A stretch of 64,000 bases of DNA from CALGYY01 sp963678485 (GTDB lineage Bacteria > Bacteroidota > Bacteroidia > Bacteroidales > CAIWKO01): positions 372,001 to 436,000 of the forward strand of contig OY782882.1 in NCBI GenBank assembly GCA_963678485.1. The letters are read 5' to 3'. A program made the position numbers and the translations under genes. A model generated the notes under the pieces. It made no database searches, was not told the DNA's origin, and was given only the letters and a program-made list of their open reading frames with translations. Positions within the stretch are counted from its first letter, which is position 1. Each line of letters opens with the position of its first letter. Below, piece by piece: positions 27,601-35,569 of the stretch.

Positions 27601-27602
27601 GA

Positions 27603-28256
27603 TTATTTCACTATATTATATTCAATAAACTTTCCTTTCTTGTACTCCTCGACCAATTTTCTTTTACCTTTTTTTTTGAACGTCATACCTGAAATATCTT
27701 CAAAAATCATAGCATAGATATCCAGCTTTATTAAAAGGTAATCGTATTCAAGAGAATCTATTTTAATTTCGAAAGGTCTATAATTCATAAATCTTGATCC
27801 CTTCAAGTATTTTGAGCCAATTGCTAAAAATATTTTGGTAGCGCCCAATGAATCTACCTGAGAGCTTGCAATTATTTTCTGTAATGAATCAATTATAGCA
27901 ATATTTATATATGGGACAGGTTTTCCATTATTAAAATCAACTATTTTTATAAAAAGCGTATCAGTAAGAGGATTCCCGGATTGTACAATTTGTCCCGTGT
28001 GAAACTCAGGTTCAAAAGATTTAAGGCTTAGAATATTGGATTTTTGAGTCCATGCCCCTTTTGAATAAGTATCAGTGAGCACATCGTTCTGATGTCTTTG
28101 ATAAAAAAATGTACTATCACCGTAGAAGCAGATTTTTATATAATCACCTAAATAGTAGGTGCTATGATATTCATAGCAATTTCCATCTAGCATTGTCTGT
28201 CCTGAGCAGCAAATTCCCAATGTAAGACAAACGACAATAAGAGAAAATTTCTTCAT
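27603..28256 (-). CDS. secreted protein with carboxypeptidase-regulatory-like segment
   Basis: A 217-aa protein with signal peptide (ICCSGQ, residue 19). About residues 95-165 resemble a CarboxypepD_reg-like domain (FNNGKPVPYINIAIIDS ... VDSLGATKIFLAIG). Two Cys at the end of the signal make lipidation possible. Function unknown. It sits between a half attC and the full attC site D. Confidence 0.5.
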   Translation of the reverse strand: MKKFSLIVVCLTLGICCSGQTMLDGNCYEYHSTYYLGDYIKICFYGDSTFFYQRHQNDVLTDTYSKGAWTQKSNILSLKSFEPEFHTGQIVQSGNPLTDTLFIKIVDFNNGKPVPYINIAIIDSLQKIIASSQVDSLGATKIFLAIGSKYLKGSRFMNYRPFEIKIDSLEYDYLLIKLDIYAMIFEDISGMTFKKKGKRKLVEEYKKGKFIEYNIVK

Positions 28257-28263
28257 AAATTGG

Positions 28264-28396
28264 CTATAACGGTTTGGCTGCTGCTTTCATTGGCGATTTA
28301 CTCACTGCCTTTTCCATGTAGCACTGCCATTTATATTTATTACTTTTCTGTCCTACGAGCTACCGCCCCGCCACTTAAGGCAGAAGCCTGTTGCAC
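28264..28396 (-). repeat. integron attC site D, interrupted by IS91-like element copy 1
   Basis: The left core CTATAAC is followed by GGTTTGGCTGCTGCTTTCAT. The right arm CCGCCACTTAAGGCAGAAGCC ends in TG/TT. Arms pair as GGCTGCTGC(TTT) with (AAG)GCAGAAGCC plus TGGCG/CGCCA. The G at 28390 is followed by the mobile element; the rest of the R'' core, TTATGTGC, is found at 30818-30825 on the far side. Rejoined, the site reads GCAGAAGCCTG-TTATGTGC, a normal R''. Confidence 0.75.
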
Positions 28397-28488
28397 TAAA
28401 TCCCACCCCGAAAAAGCCGGGGTGAGATAGTAGCGTTTTTTAAAGAACATCGTACAAAGGGTATTATAAACCAATAAATCCTTTGTAT

Positions 28489-29403
28489 ATGAACTCAGAG
28501 CCAAAGTTAAGAAAAAAATCATTCACAACAGTCGAACAAGCAATTCATCAGGTAAGAGGCTTTCGTAATCTTTATCAGGAACTTGACGATAAGATACGAT
28601 TGTCGGGGCAATCAGAGAGTACGCTTAAGAATTACGCTCGAAAAATAGCCCAGTTGAGCCTGCATTTTGGCAAATTGCCCCAGCATGTCACGGAAAAGGA
28701 GATGAATAAGTACCTGGCTTCACTGGCCCGGCAAAGCAAATCACCTTCGCTGAGCGATTTTAAGTTTGCCGTTTACGGGCTGCGCTATTGCTATCGCCTG
28801 CTTGGACTGAACGACAAAGTGGTGCAACTCCCCAAAATCAAGCATGACAGCAAACTGCCGGTAGTGCTTAATTATGGAGAGTGCCGGGCGTTGTTTAATG
28901 CGCCAGATCTGCTAAAACACAGGGTGCTGCTGTCGCTGATGTATTCGGCCGGTCTGCGTGCCCGTGAGGCAAGCCGGCTGAAGCTCTCTGATATTGACCG
29001 TGGCCGGATGATGATCCACATTCGACAAAGCAAGTACAACAAAGACCGCTATGTTCCGCTCTCACCGCTGATTTTGCAAGGACTGGAGAAGTATTATTAT
29101 GCCTGTCAGCCGGTGGAGTACCTGTTCAATGGCAATGAGCCCGGCTCCCCTTTGAGTGTACGTGGCATGCAATGGGCCTTGCGCGAAGCGGTGAAGAAGT
29201 GTAAGCTTCAAAAGGGCATTACCCTCCATACGCTTCGACACAGCTACGCCACGCACCTGCTTGAGTTCGGGATGGATATCGTGACCATCAAGGAGCTACT
29301 GGGACACGAGCGTATAGAAACGACACTGGTGTATCTTCATGTCGCCAAACCCAATCGCAGCAATCTGTTCAGCCCGTTCGACCGGTTGTATACGAAGGAG
29401 TGA
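28489..29403 (+). CDS. tyrosine recombinase of IS91-like element (copy 1)
   Basis: A 304-aa XerC-like integrase. The N-terminal SAM-like domain lies at about residues 20-105 and the catalytic domain at 115-300, with Arg in SAGLRAREASRL, HTLRHSYATHLL and LGHERIETTLVYLHV carrying the H-x-x-R, H and nucleophilic Tyr. ATG at 28489 is preferred to the TTG six bases earlier. It lacks the extra alpha-helix patch of integron IntI as far as I can judge. Its stop overlaps the transposase GTG. It may resolve or drive site-specific insertion of the element. Confidence 0.9.
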   Translation: MNSEPKLRKKSFTTVEQAIHQVRGFRNLYQELDDKIRLSGQSESTLKNYARKIAQLSLHFGKLPQHVTEKEMNKYLASLARQSKSPSLSDFKFAVYGLRYCYRLLGLNDKVVQLPKIKHDSKLPVVLNYGECRALFNAPDLLKHRVLLSLMYSAGLRAREASRLKLSDIDRGRMMIHIRQSKYNKDRYVPLSPLILQGLEKYYYACQPVEYLFNGNEPGSPLSVRGMQWALREAVKKCKLQKGITLHTLRHSYATHLLEFGMDIVTIKELLGHERIETTLVYLHVAKPNRSNLFSPFDRLYTKE

Positions 29404-30554
29404 AGCCTGCATTCGAGCTGGCACAGGTCATTGAACGGTTCGGGAAAGCGTATATTGAACAACATACCCCCAACGCCTATGTGCAGCGCACGCTGAGCGC
29501 ACTCAAGCGTTGCCGCACAGCTGCTCTGGGAGGACATGTTGACCGATGCGATCAATGCGGGCACATTCGCATCAGTTATAACTCCTGCCGCAATCGTCAT
29601 TGTCCCAAGTGCCAGAATACACAGAGGGAAGCGTGGATCCAAGACAGAAAACAGGATCTGCTTCCTGTACCGTATTTTCATGTGGTGTTTACCGTGCCGG
29701 ATCAACTTAACCGTTTGTTCCTGTATGAGCCAGTGCTGATGTACAATCTGCTCTTTCAAACGGCATGGCAGACACTCTCTCAGTTCTCATACACGCGTCT
29801 GCATGCAGAAACAGGCATGTTCGCTATTTTGCACACATGGGGACAAAACCTCTCGCTGCACCCTCATGTGCATTGTGTGGTTCCCGGCGGTGGTATCGAT
29901 TACAAGAATCAGTGGAAGCAGGTAAAGGTCTCTGAAAACGGAAAAGTGTTTTTGTTTCCGGCCACAAATCTCTCTGCAGTTTTTCGCGGAAAGTTCATTG
30001 CTGGCCTGCAGCAACAACTTCCTCAGGAAAAGTCTTTTATCAATGCGCTCTACAAAACCTCTTGGGTAGTTTATGCCAAAGATCCCTTTGCAGGCCCTGA
30101 GCAGGTAGTGGAATATCTTGGCCGCTACACGCACAAGGTAGCCATTGGGAATCATCGCATCTTAAACATCAATGATGAAGGCGTGACCTTCCGCTGGCGC
30201 GATTACCGCGACAACAAAGAAAAAGTAATGACGCTTGAGGGCGCCGAGTTCCTGCGCAGGTTCTGTGTGCACATCCTTCCAAAACGGTTCGTAAGAATCC
30301 GTCATTACGGATTGCTGTCAAGCTCAAAACGCCCGCTGTTACGAGCGTTGCAGCAGTCCTTTGGAATCAAGCCTGTAGTCAGGGAAAAGAAAAACTGGAA
30401 ACAAATCGCTGCAGAACATCTTGGCTACAACCCGGATCTGTGCCCGCATTGCGGTAAGGGCAGCATGCTTATGATAGAAATATTATTGCCGGGCAGGCCG
30501 CCTCCCGCGGCGTTCATAGCAAAACAAACATCAACAATCAAAATCACTGCTTAA
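29400..30554 (+). CDS. IS91 family HUH transposase (copy 1)
   Basis: A 384-aa rolling-circle transposase. The N-terminal zinc ribbon (CDQCGHIRISYNSCRNRHCPKC, about residues 43-64) precedes the HUH metal-binding motif LHPHVHC and the Tyr-containing helix VVEYLGRYTHKVAIGNHR. A second CxxC (LCPHCG) lies near the C-terminus. It starts with GTG overlapping the recombinase stop. It nicks single strands at the element ends and moves the element by rolling-circle replication. Confidence 0.92.
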   Translation: MKPAFELAQVIERFGKAYIEQHTPNAYVQRTLSALKRCRTAALGGHVDRCDQCGHIRISYNSCRNRHCPKCQNTQREAWIQDRKQDLLPVPYFHVVFTVPDQLNRLFLYEPVLMYNLLFQTAWQTLSQFSYTRLHAETGMFAILHTWGQNLSLHPHVHCVVPGGGIDYKNQWKQVKVSENGKVFLFPATNLSAVFRGKFIAGLQQQLPQEKSFINALYKTSWVVYAKDPFAGPEQVVEYLGRYTHKVAIGNHRILNINDEGVTFRWRDYRDNKEKVMTLEGAEFLRRFCVHILPKRFVRIRHYGLLSSSKRPLLRALQQSFGIKPVVREKKNWKQIAAEHLGYNPDLCPHCGKGSMLMIEILLPGRPPPAAFIAKQTSTIKITA

Positions 30555-30721
30555 TGAAATCGTTCTATACAGGACCTGAAATCGTATTGTCTATACTTTA
30601 TGAAAGCGCCAATGAACGGGTAAATCAGAAGGTGTCTGCAGATATGCTGCGTGAATTATCCGTGCTTCACAACTCAAATCTGAGAGCGTTTTTTCATTGC
30701 AGCCAGCACCAAAATTATTAA
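30554..30721 (+). CDS. third small ORF of the IS91-like element (copy 1)
   Basis: A 55-aa frame opening with ATG in the TAATG overlap with the transposase stop. It starts MKSFYTGPEIVL and ends HQNY. The same-length ORF in copy 2 begins identically (MKSFYTGPEIVL) and keeps NQKVSA and SNL while accumulating substitutions without frameshifts, so it is under coding constraint. No known domain. Confidence 0.6.
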   Translation: MKSFYTGPEIVLSILYESANERVNQKVSADMLRELSVLHNSNLRAFFHCSQHQNY

Positions 30722-30830
30722 AACTCCATAACACGTATTTCATTATTAATGTGCTGCATGTGGGATGTCGTGCAACACGGCTTCATGTTGGGCTAGCGCC
30801 ACACGAAGCCTTAACTATTATGTGCTGCTT

Positions 30831-31436
30831 TTATTTTTCTTCTGCTACAATTGGTGCATTTATAAATATTGTCTTTGTCGAATCCCAACTGATTCTTGCC
30901 GGGTCATAGTACTCTTTTCTTTTCTTAAAAAACAAAACAACATTTTCTTCTGTTGTTGTTGTCCGAATGTAATAATTAATGTCAGCAGTATTGTCTCTGA
31001 GATAATAGTACATCTCCATAAATCCAAGAGATTGTATTGTATCCTTTTGAGAAGCGATTGAAATTGCTATGTTGTTTTTCTTTGCCTCAATAACATTTTC
31101 AATCAGGAAATTTATTACGCGAAATTCAGGAACTTTTATAATGTTTCCTGGGCGCAAATTTGCAAAAACTGGTCCTGCCATTATACCAAACTCTCCGGGT
31201 TGTATATAATAATAGTAAACTGAACCTGTCGAGTCAATAATGAAATTGAATTCCTGATAATATTCTTTTTCACGAAAATTATTTGTCGGAAGACAAAAAT
31301 GCAAATTGTCTGATTTGGATAGGGAAGAAATTACAAAAGTCTTCAAGGATTTATTCTTATTTGTTTTGCAGGAGGTGTGTACAATACAAATAAGTAATAA
31401 TAGTCCCCAAAGTGTCCATTTGTTAAGCTTCTTCAT
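30831..31436 (-). CDS. cassette-borne lipoprotein of unknown function
   Basis: A 201-aa protein with signal peptide and lipobox HTSC (Cys23). The body is beta/alpha without a recognised domain. Its stop lies five bases after the R'' remnant TTATGTGC, and the cassette begins TTATGTGC at attC site E: a perfect R'/R'' match. It is now bracketed by the two IS91-like copies, which could move it as a unit. Confidence 0.6.
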   Translation of the reverse strand: MKKLNKWTLWGLLLLICIVHTSCKTNKNKSLKTFVISSLSKSDNLHFCLPTNNFREKEYYQEFNFIIDSTGSVYYYYIQPGEFGIMAGPVFANLRPGNIIKVPEFRVINFLIENVIEAKKNNIAISIASQKDTIQSLGFMEMYYYLRDNTADINYYIRTTTTEENVVLFFKKRKEYYDPARISWDSTKTIFINAPIVAEEK

Positions 31437-31455
31437 GCCTTTTTCTTAAAGTTGC

Positions 31456-31579
31456 ACATAACGTTCCCGGGCTTGATTACCGTGCGGGTAATGCTAATCT
31501 CTCCCGTTGTATAATATTTCAAGTTTCACTCTCATGTCTCACGAAGCTGCACCCGCATGGAAACAAGCCCGTGTTGCAC
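31456..31579 (-). repeat. integron attC site E, interrupted by IS91-like element copy 2
   Basis: The core GCACATAAC (31454-31462) is followed by GTTCCCGGGCTTGATTACCG. The facing arm CCCGCATGGAAACAAGCCCG ends in TG/TT at 31573/31574, where copy 2 begins. Arms pair as GGGCTTGATTACCGTGCGGG with CCCGCATGGAAACAAGCCC (two mismatches and a bulge). The missing R'' bases TTATGTGC lie at 34008-34015. Unlike site D, this site has a different arm sequence, as expected for non-homologous attC sites. Confidence 0.78.
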
Positions 31580-31669
31580 TAAATCCCACCCCAAAAACTG
31601 GGGTGGGATAGTAGCGCTTTTTAAAGAACATCGTACAAGGGATATTATTCACCAATAAATCCTTTGTAT

Positions 31670-32584
31670 ATGAACAATGAACCAAAAGTAAGAAAAAAAT
31701 CATTCACAACAGTCGAACAAGCAATTCATCAGGTAAGGGGGTTTCGTAATCTTTATCAGGACCTTGACGATAAGGTCCGATTGTCGGGGCAATCAGAGAG
31801 TACTCTTAAAAATTACGCACGAAAAATAGCCCAGTTAAGTCTGCATTTTGGAAAGCTACCACAGCATGTCACAGAGAAGGAGATGAGCAAGTATTTGGCT
31901 TCACTGGCCAGACAAAGTAAAACACCTTCGCTGAGCGATTTTAAGTTCGCCGTTTATGGGCTGCGCTATTGCTATCGCCTGCTGGGCTTGAATGACAAAG
32001 TGGTGCAACTCCCCAAAATAAAGCATACCAGCAAATTGCCGGTAGTGCTTAATTATGGCGAGTGCAGGGCGTTGTTTAATGCGCCGGATCTGCTAAAACA
32101 CAGAGTGCTTCTGTCGCTGATGTATTCGGCCGGTCTGCGTGCCCGCGAGGCCAGTCGGTTGAAGCTGTCGGATATTGACCGTGGCCGGATGATGATCCAT
32201 ATACGGCAAAGCAAGTACAACAAGGATCGCTACGTCCCGCTTTCACCGCTGATTTTGCAAGGACTTGAAAAGTATTACTTTGCCTGTCAGCCGGTGGAGT
32301 ACCTGTTCAATGGTAATGAGCCCGGTTCGCCCTTGAGTATACGTGGTATGCAATGGGCCTTGCGCGAAGCGGTGAAGAAGTGTAAGCTTCAAAAGGGCAT
32401 TACCCTCCATACACTGCGACACAGCTATGCTACGCACCTGCTTGAGTTCGGGATGGACATCGTGACCATCAAGGAACTGCTGGGACACGAGCGTATAGAA
32501 ACGACACTGGTGTATCTTCATGTCGCCAAACCCAATCGCAGCAATCTGTTCAGCCCGTTCGACCGGTTGTATCAGAAGGCTTGA
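31670..32584 (+). CDS. tyrosine recombinase of IS91-like element (copy 2)
   Basis: A 304-aa protein that differs from the copy-1 recombinase at about 11 residues (for example TYR-end YQKA instead of YTKE), none in the catalytic Arg/HxxR/Tyr motifs. Many third-position changes separate the two genes, so both have evolved under selection. The start ATG at 31670 follows the same TTTGTAT leader. The stop overlaps the transposase start. Confidence 0.9.
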   Translation: MNNEPKVRKKSFTTVEQAIHQVRGFRNLYQDLDDKVRLSGQSESTLKNYARKIAQLSLHFGKLPQHVTEKEMSKYLASLARQSKTPSLSDFKFAVYGLRYCYRLLGLNDKVVQLPKIKHTSKLPVVLNYGECRALFNAPDLLKHRVLLSLMYSAGLRAREASRLKLSDIDRGRMMIHIRQSKYNKDRYVPLSPLILQGLEKYYFACQPVEYLFNGNEPGSPLSIRGMQWALREAVKKCKLQKGITLHTLRHSYATHLLEFGMDIVTIKELLGHERIETTLVYLHVAKPNRSNLFSPFDRLYQKA

Positions 32585-33735
32585 AGCCTGCATTCGAGCT
32601 GGCACAGGTCATTGAACGGTTCGGGAAAGATTATATTGAACAACATGCGCCCAACGCCTACGTGCAGCGCACGCTGAGCGCACTCAAGCGTTGCCGCACA
32701 GCTGCTCTGGGAGGACATGTTGACCGATGCGATCAATGCGGGCACATTCGCATCAGTTATAACTCCTGCCGCAATCGTCATTGTCCCAAGTGCCAGAATA
32801 CACAGAGGGAAGCGTGGATCCAAGACAGAAAACAGGATCTGCTTCCTGTACCGTATTTTCATGTGGTGTTTACCGTGCCGGATCAACTTAACCGTTTGTT
32901 CCTGTATGAGCCAGTGCTGATGTACAATCTGCTCTTTCAAACGGCATGGCAGACACTCTCTCAGTTCTCATACACGCGTCTGCATGCAGAAACAGGCATG
33001 TTCGCTATTTTGCACACCTGGGGACAAAACCTCTCGCTGCACCCTCATGTGCATTGTGTGGTTCCCGGCGGTGGGATCGATTTCAAGAATCAGTGGAAGC
33101 AGGTACAGGTCTCTGAAAACGGGAAAGTGTTTTTGTTTCCGGTCACAAATCTCTCTGCGGTTTTTCGCGGAAAGTTCATTGCTGGCCTGCAGCAACAACT
33201 TCCTCAGGAAAAGTCTTTTATCAATGCGCTCTACAAAACCTCTTGGGTAGTTTATGCCAAAGATCCCTTTGCAGGCCCTGAGCAGGTAGTGGAATATCTT
33301 GGCCGCTACACGCACAAGGTAGCCATTGGGAATCATCGCATCTTAAACATCAATGATGAGGGCGTGACCTTCCGTTGGCGCGATTACCGCAACAACAAAG
33401 AAAAAGTAATGACACTTGATGGCGCTGAGTTCCTGCGCAGGTTCTGCCAACACATCCTTCCAAAAAGGTTCGTAAGAATCCGTCATTACGGATTGCTTTC
33501 AACTTCAAAACGCCCGCTGTTACGAGCGTTGCAGCAGTCCTTTGGAATCAAGCCTGTAGTCAGGGAAAAGAAAAACTGGAAACAAATCGCTGCAGAACAT
33601 CTTGGCTACAACCCGGATCTGTGCCCGCATTGCGGTAAGGGCAGCATGCTTATGATAGAAATATTATTGCCGGGCAGGCCGCCACCCGCGGAGTTCATAG
33701 CAAAACAAACATCAACAATCAAAATCACTGCTTAA
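32581..33735 (+). CDS. IS91 family HUH transposase (copy 2)
   Basis: A 384-aa protein with the zinc ribbon, HUH and Tyr motifs intact. It starts with TTG (copy 1 uses GTG) because the codon overlaps a changed recombinase stop region. The first 400 bp or so are almost identical in DNA to copy 1, whereas the recombinase genes differ at many synonymous sites, pointing to gene conversion or recombination between copies. Confidence 0.92.
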   Translation: MKPAFELAQVIERFGKDYIEQHAPNAYVQRTLSALKRCRTAALGGHVDRCDQCGHIRISYNSCRNRHCPKCQNTQREAWIQDRKQDLLPVPYFHVVFTVPDQLNRLFLYEPVLMYNLLFQTAWQTLSQFSYTRLHAETGMFAILHTWGQNLSLHPHVHCVVPGGGIDFKNQWKQVQVSENGKVFLFPVTNLSAVFRGKFIAGLQQQLPQEKSFINALYKTSWVVYAKDPFAGPEQVVEYLGRYTHKVAIGNHRILNINDEGVTFRWRDYRNNKEKVMTLDGAEFLRRFCQHILPKRFVRIRHYGLLSTSKRPLLRALQQSFGIKPVVREKKNWKQIAAEHLGYNPDLCPHCGKGSMLMIEILLPGRPPPAEFIAKQTSTIKITA

Positions 33736-33902
33736 TGAAATCGTTCTATACAGGACCTGAAATTGTATTGCCTAAACCTGAGAAAAATGCCAATGGACGG
33801 GCGAATCAGAAGGTGTCTGCAGAAATGCTGCATGAATTATCCTCACTTTATTACTCAAATCTGAGTACATTTTTTCATAGCAGGCCGCAACAAAATCATT
33901 AA
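33735..33902 (+). CDS. third small ORF of the IS91-like element (copy 2)
   Basis: A 55-aa frame in TAATG overlap with the transposase, homologous to the copy-1 ORF: shared MKSFYTGPEIVL, NGR/NER, NQKVSA, ML-x-ELS, SNL and QN near the end. The remnant at 42.3 kb preserves the same C-terminus (ELCSKYRSNP ... QYQNY). It is basic and soluble; function unknown. Confidence 0.6.
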   Translation: MKSFYTGPEIVLPKPEKNANGRANQKVSAEMLHELSSLYYSNLSTFFHSRPQQNH

Positions 33903-34017
33903 AACTCCATAAAGACTATTCCTTCTTCAAATCTTGCTGCACGTGGGCTTTCGTGCAACACGGCTTCATGTTGGGTCTCGTGCCTCGACCACACGAAGCC
34001 TTAACTATTATGTGCCG

Positions 34018-34722
34018 CTATTCTTCGCATATGTTTATTATTCTGTGACTTTTTTCTGTCCAAATATTTTTCTTTTTGTCAAATTTGTAAATATGCACAC
34101 CCAAGCCACAAACTCCAGCGTGAACGTATGTCGTCAAAGTCTTACCGTTACTATTAATTTTTGATGGAAAAAATTCTACAGAGTCTGTTAAAAAGCGGTC
34201 TTTAATGAATTTTTTCTCTGTTGACTGTATGTAATAACTGTATAGCGGTCCACCGCTACATCCTCCATCATTGACAACAGCGATGTCATCAAGTCCGTCA
34301 AAGTTTAGGTCTGCAACAACTATGTCGCCAAAGTAGTTGTCAACAATTTCTCTGTCTGTCTTAAATTCTGTAGTATATGAAGTCATACTGTCACAACTTA
34401 AAAACATAAATGAATAAATATTCGAAGACTTAATTGAAAAACTATCAATCATTGACTTTGATAATTTGTCTTTTATTACAACTTTCAATAAACAAATCTG
34501 GTCTGTTTCAATTGTGTCAACGTATCGCTTGAAATCAATGGCGATGTCAAATTGTTTCGATAGTTTGGTCTGTTCGCAATTATTTGACTCAGTCATTACG
34601 AATATAGATTTATTTTCGTCCGCTACTTTCAAAGTATCCGTAGATAGGTTACAATCCTTCTGTTCGTGTCGAGACGAACAACCGAAAATTATTAAAACTA
34701 ATATGATTAGTGTCTGTCTCAT
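34018..34722 (-). CDS. lipoprotein with FG-GAP/VCBS-like (XAC2610-type) segment
   Basis: A 234-aa protein; I use the ATG at 34722, which opens a signal peptide with lipobox IFGC (Cys14). The longer frame to 34794 would read through attC site F. The C-terminal half contains DLNFDGLDDIAVVNDGGCSGGPLY, the FG-GAP-like calcium loop seen in XAC2610-related proteins. It occupies a cassette with start TTATGTGT and end GGCACATAA. Confidence 0.65.
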   Translation of the reverse strand: MRQTLIILVLIIFGCSSRHEQKDCNLSTDTLKVADENKSIFVMTESNNCEQTKLSKQFDIAIDFKRYVDTIETDQICLLKVVIKDKLSKSMIDSFSIKSSNIYSFMFLSCDSMTSYTTEFKTDREIVDNYFGDIVVADLNFDGLDDIAVVNDGGCSGGPLYSYYIQSTEKKFIKDRFLTDSVEFFPSKINSNGKTLTTYVHAGVCGLGVHIYKFDKKKNIWTEKSHRIINICEE

Positions 34723-34731
34723 TATAGTGAC

Positions 34732-34866
34732 ACATAACGTTTTGGCTGCTGCTTTCGGTGGCGGTGTTAACCCACTGTCGTTTCCACGAAGCACTGCCGT
34801 TTCTATTAATTACTTTTCTGTCCCACGAGCCACAGTCCCGCCACTGAAAGCAGAAGCCTGTTAGGC
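34732..34866 (-). repeat. integron attC site F (intact)
   Basis: The best-preserved site. On the minus strand: R'' GCCTAAC, L'' AGGCTTCTGCTTTCAGTGGCGG, about 70 bp of spacer, L' CCGCCACCGAAAGCAGCAGCC, R' GTTATGT. The arms pair over 21 bp with two mismatches, and R'' matches RYYYAAC exactly. The preceding cassette's own first bases, TTAGGCAC (in GTGCCTAAC at 35435-35443), are the exact inverse of R'', the hallmark of a mobile cassette. Confidence 0.85.
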
Positions 34867-34883
34867 ACTGGCGATTATTATTT

Positions 34884-35420
34884 TTAATGCTCATTGTCTT
34901 TAGAAAAGGACTCTTTTATTATTGTCTCAAATTTCCTGTAATTCGCCTTTTTTTTTGATGGATCAGTAAATCTGTGTGTAGTATGAATACAATTGAATAA
35001 GATTTTATTCTCGACGGGTATTATTGTTATTATTTGTCCAGGAATAATATCATGTCCTTTTTCTGATACAACTATTTTGGATTTTGTAATTTTAATTTGT
35101 TTCCATTTTAATTCCTTTATTGCTTTTAATATTAATTCATGGTTGTCATTTTGAGAAAGCTTTGTCTGGATTATCTTAAATGTCAGATTAAGTCTAAGAA
35201 TAATAAGTCCAAGTAACCCAATAATAAAACATATTGCAGGTAGATAAAATACATAAAGGGTCTGTAAATGTTTATCTAAAAACAATTCTGCATAAAGTCC
35301 GCCAAATATAGTTATAACAGTCGGCGACCACCAGAATATAACCCACCAATAATAGTCTATCTTTTTTCTTAAAGACATCTCAACTTTATTGGATTTATGA
35401 TTTTTATTCATTCGTTGCAA
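34884..35420 (-). CDS. cassette-borne membrane protein of unknown function
   Basis: A 178-aa protein (Met4 is an alternative start) with two transmembrane helices at about residues 28-48 and 54-76, then a cytoplasmic basic domain of 100 residues with no recognised match. The whole cassette runs from 34861 to about 35442 with perfectly matching R'/R'' cores. It is the last clear cassette on the right side of the array. Confidence 0.6.
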   Translation of the reverse strand: MQRMNKNHKSNKVEMSLRKKIDYYWWVIFWWSPTVITIFGGLYAELFLDKHLQTLYVFYLPAICFIIGLLGLIILRLNLTFKIIQTKLSQNDNHELILKAIKELKWKQIKITKSKIVVSEKGHDIIPGQIITIIPVENKILFNCIHTTHRFTDPSKKKANYRKFETIIKESFSKDNEH

Positions 35421-35569
35421 TATTCTTTTCGCTTGTGCCTAACTACTGTATATATTCAACTCTCTCCCACCCACCATCCTTATATTCATCGATTTAACCC
35501 CAATCAAGTAGTACACTCATACACGATTATAACCGAGTAAAACCGATTAATGCAGGATCCTCGCTTCAA

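Larger units (their letters stand above)
28391..30817 (+). mobile_element. IS91-like element copy 1 with tyrosine recombinase
   Basis: This 2427-bp element begins TTGCACTAAATCCCACC, has a left-end hairpin (CACCCCG/CGGGGTG), then three overlapping genes, and ends after a right-end palindrome (GGCTTC...GAAGCC, 30779-30810) with TTAACTA. The sequence of copy 2 is homologous between the same two junctions and unrelated outside, fixing the ends. It is inserted between G and TT of an attC R'' core, without an evident target duplication. Confidence 0.85.
31574..34007 (+). mobile_element. IS91-like element copy 2 with tyrosine recombinase
   Basis: This 2434-bp copy is in the same orientation as copy 1 and has the same ends (TTGCACTAAATCCCACC ... 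TTAACTA). The left hairpin (CCCACCCC/GGGGTGGG) differs from copy 1 by compensating changes. It is inserted at the equivalent G/TT point of attC site E. The right end differs by a few extra bases in the loop of the terminal palindrome. The three genes are intact. Confidence 0.85.
22143..35443 (-). mobile_element. integron-type gene-cassette array without integrase (CALIN-like)
   Basis: Leftward small genes are separated by palindromic sites with AAC...GTT cores. Reading the minus strand, a cassette should start with TTRRRY-type bases that are the reverse complement of its own R'' core. This holds for the 34884-35420 gene (start TTAGGCAC, end GTGCCTAAC, exact), for 30831-31436 (start TTATGTGC, end GCACATAA, exact), for 34018-34722 (one mismatch), and approximately for 22152-22631 (TTACAACAC and TTGTTAAC). 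Genes without internal promoters, uniform orientation and unrelated small products fit a cassette array. No IntI is present in the window. Boundaries are approximate. Confidence 0.7.

Noticed and set aside
28489..32584. The tyrosine recombinases as the integron integrase IntI
   Set aside because: They are encoded inside the IS91-like elements, overlap the transposase gene, and resemble XerC-type recombinases without an evident IntI-specific insertion; there is no attI-like site beside them.
34723..34794. N-terminal extension of the 34018-34722 lipoprotein
   Set aside because: The added 24 codons run into attC site F, and the downstream ATG starts a standard lipoprotein signal.
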